In this document: positions 61,801 through 64,000 of the stretch, piece after piece | Numbering within the stretch: position 1 is the first letter of the stretch | Layout of the letters: the number at the start of each line of letters is the position of its first letter | Origin: Siphlonurus alternatus | Taxonomy: Eukaryota > Arthropoda > Insecta > Ephemeroptera > Siphlonuridae | Assembly (NCBI GenBank): GCA_949825025.1 | Contig: OX463780.1 | Coordinates: 35,506,979-35,570,978 of the forward strand | Direction: 5' to 3' | DNA: 64,000 nucleotides | The notes under the pieces: model-generated | What the model was told of the DNA's origin: nothing | What the model saw: the letters and a program-made list of their open reading frames with translations, nothing else | Databases searched by the model: none | Program-made: the position numbers and the translations under genes

Positions 61801-64000
61801 ATTTGCATTTTTATTAAATTTCTTCACAGTTTTTTAGTGTTTTATTTATTATAATAAAATATATTATTATACTTTATTAATCTTAATTGCTGTCATAATT
61901 AACATGTAACAAATTTGACATAAGTTTGCATTGAAATTAACTATTCAACATTTTTATACTTTTTTGCTATTTTTACCATTACTGTATAAAAATATTACAA
62001 CGTATGCAGCAATTTATTACACATGTATAAAAGATTATATAAATTGTCATTATTAGTTTTTTATATTATTTGCGATTGCAGTTATATTCAAGTTGCGAGG
62101 CGAGAAAGTTGTCCTTTTAATTTTATTATTATATTTTCTCTGTTAAATGACTGATTACAACTAGTGACAATGTCTTCGTCCTACAATTATTATGACGAAT
62201 TAATCAGGAAATTTAATATTTTATTACTTTCAACTTTTTCAAGCTTTTTTTTTTTTTTTAAAAAACATGTATCAAATATTATAAGTGACTATACACCTAC
62301 TAAAATTTAGAATTATAATTAATTCTAAATGGTTCAAATTTATATGGCATACAATCATTCATAAATTTATATTTTTCTACAGTCTATATACTGTATAATA
62401 TTAAAGGACCGAAATTTTTGCATATGACAAGTTTTTACGTCATCGCAGTCTCACTGTGACTCATTTTATTTCATGACAGTAAATACATTTACATACATTT
62501 CATTACCGAAACATTTTGTGATTTATATAATTAATTTAAATTAAATTAATGTAAATTATATAAATATACTGCATATTAATTTTATGAAAAAATATAGACA
62601 TGTTATAATATTGTGGGCAAAACTATGCATGCAGAAATGAGAAACTTGTGTGTATTTATTGTACTTTCAACTAAAATTAAATTAGTGTTTTTCATTTTAT
62701 TCCAAGTTTGCAAACTCTTTTGCAAGCATTATTGAGACGTTACTATACACAGAGCATAATTTTCAATTCAAATCGGCTATATTTCTTAATTCAACATCAG
62801 ATGACTAGTACTTCAATAATTTTATAAAAAAAGTTCACCTGAATAGCTCGAGAAAATCTGAGAATAGCACTGGTATTTTTTTATTATATGATATAACTTG
62901 TTATGCACTGCTCATTTCTGCAACAGGAAAGTCATACATGTAAAATACATGTAAGTATAAATTTGTCAAATAATAAAAAATATTGTTTTGAATATAATAT
63001 TTAATCAATATTGAGCACTAATGATCTTCTGATCGTGGAGTTAGACAAATTGATGAGCAGCAAGACGAATCCTCAAGGTTTGAACACGGCACCTTGCCCG
63101 TGCAGCATGTAACCCGCTTCACATGGTTGCTAAAAATGTTGCCAACCTCAGAAGGCAGGTATTCTGAAAAAATGTCTCTGGTCAGCATGACTTATCCGTT
63201 CTTTGTTTAGTTTGTTTATAGTATTGTCACACAGTCAATTAGGGCATGATGACCCATTCATGAAAGATATAGTTCTCTAGTGCTCTTTTTTAACTACCTA
63301 AATAAATCTGCATAGTTTGATCTCTTGAAGCTCTATAATACCCTTCAGCAAATCATGCAGAGATAAAAATTGATATTTTGATATATCTTGCAGAAAAAAA
63401 AACATATGAAAGTATACAAGTATTAGGGCAATTAGAATATCTTCTAAATTAGAAGAAAATAGAAATAGTCTAGAAACATTGAGATCAAAACTCCTTCACA
63501 ACTGACCACAAATAAAGCAGGAGCAACATCCTATAATATTTATGCTGTCCCAAGGTGTACAGTGTGTACACTAAATTAAAGCGAATTAAAAGAAATGAAA
63601 GATATACAAATGCTGTTACGGTACGATACAAATATGTAAAAAGTTTCTAGCTAAATAAAAGAAAAATGTTTTTTTTTTAAATAATAAAGAAATAAACACT
63701 AAAACCTGTGAGAATAAAAAATCCTTATTTTTTTCACAAATTTCTTCAGGGCAAAATAAAAATACTACACATACTTTTTTACAACTTTCAAATAAGTGCT
63801 GTTTTAGTTTATTTGTATTATAGCTATAATCTACTTTCCAGTTTATCGCAATTCTATCTTGAAATTGAAGAAATCCTTCGTATTTTGCATATATAAGAAA
63901 TAAATAGTATTAATTTTTTATGCTTTTTTATATGTATTTTTTAGTACTGGTATATACTAAAATAATATATATTAGAAATTTATTCATGAAAACAAGATTT
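58840..64000. other. AT-rich desert at the right end
   Basis: No element or exon resolved except the possible tRNA-like remnant at 63.1 kb. The ORFs at 60463, 61027 and 63708 are at chance level for the composition. Confidence 0.45.
63020..63180 (-). repeat. Possible tRNA-like SINE remnant
   Basis: On the minus strand GGTGCCGTGTTCAAACCTTG (near 63094-63075) matches the pol III B-box pattern GWTCRANNC. The surrounding 150 bases are less AT-rich than the flanks. No clear A box or tail. Confidence 0.18.

Overview
This window looks like nuclear DNA from an animal, most likely an arthropod. It is very AT-rich and gene-poor, with long simple repeats, many fold-back DNA transposons, Asn/Ser/Asp-rich coding sequence and spliceosomal intron signals. 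No prokaryotic gene, operon, rRNA operon, CRISPR array or intact viral gene was seen. Species cannot be named from sequence alone.

The only host gene I can support runs on the minus strand through the left end. Its first coding exon is at 14990..14453 and the next exon at 511..321. Splice sites and reading phase agree across an intron of about 13.9 kb. The gene leaves the window at the left edge, so its diagnostic domain is not visible. The N-terminal part is acidic and low-complexity, as in transcription factors; a weak resemblance to the ecdysone-induced ETS factor E74A is noted only as a hypothesis. Upstream (15.18-15.35 kb) is a promoter-like block with CRE, CCAAT, TATA-like and initiator-like signals in good order. 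Further CRE-bearing, GC-richer islands lie in the intron (3.7, 6.1, 8.0, 8.9 kb) and upstream (17.0, 17.6, 18.6-18.9 kb). They could be alternative promoters or enhancers.

The rest is mostly repeats and AT-rich sequence. At 37.2-44.7 kb there is a GC- and CpG-rich island followed by a macrosatellite-like array of three related units (about 2.5, 1.82 and 1.81 kb). The block boundaries share the motif ACCCCTAGT, and the island's left edge carries a one-base variant. Each unit carries a GC-rich head, a promoter-like module with a short exon-like ORF ending at a splice donor, a 30-bp-class minisatellite, a conserved micro-ORF or opposite-strand exon, a reverse-oriented 5S-rRNA-derived segment and a truncated MITE. 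A related 5S-derived copy lies at 16.6 kb.

Fold-back/MITE elements occur at 4.4, 5.1, 6.7, 7.0, 12.8, 25.0, 25.7, 28.6, 31.2, 32.3, 45.0, 46.7, 46.9, 51.1, 51.4, 58.1, 58.3 and 58.7 kb. Several have visible target-site duplications, and one family carries a CTCF-like motif. The stretches 18.9-24.9, 26.0-31.2, 32.7-36.2, 47.3-51.1, 51.7-57.7 and 58.9-64.0 kb are AT-rich and show nothing I can defend as a gene.
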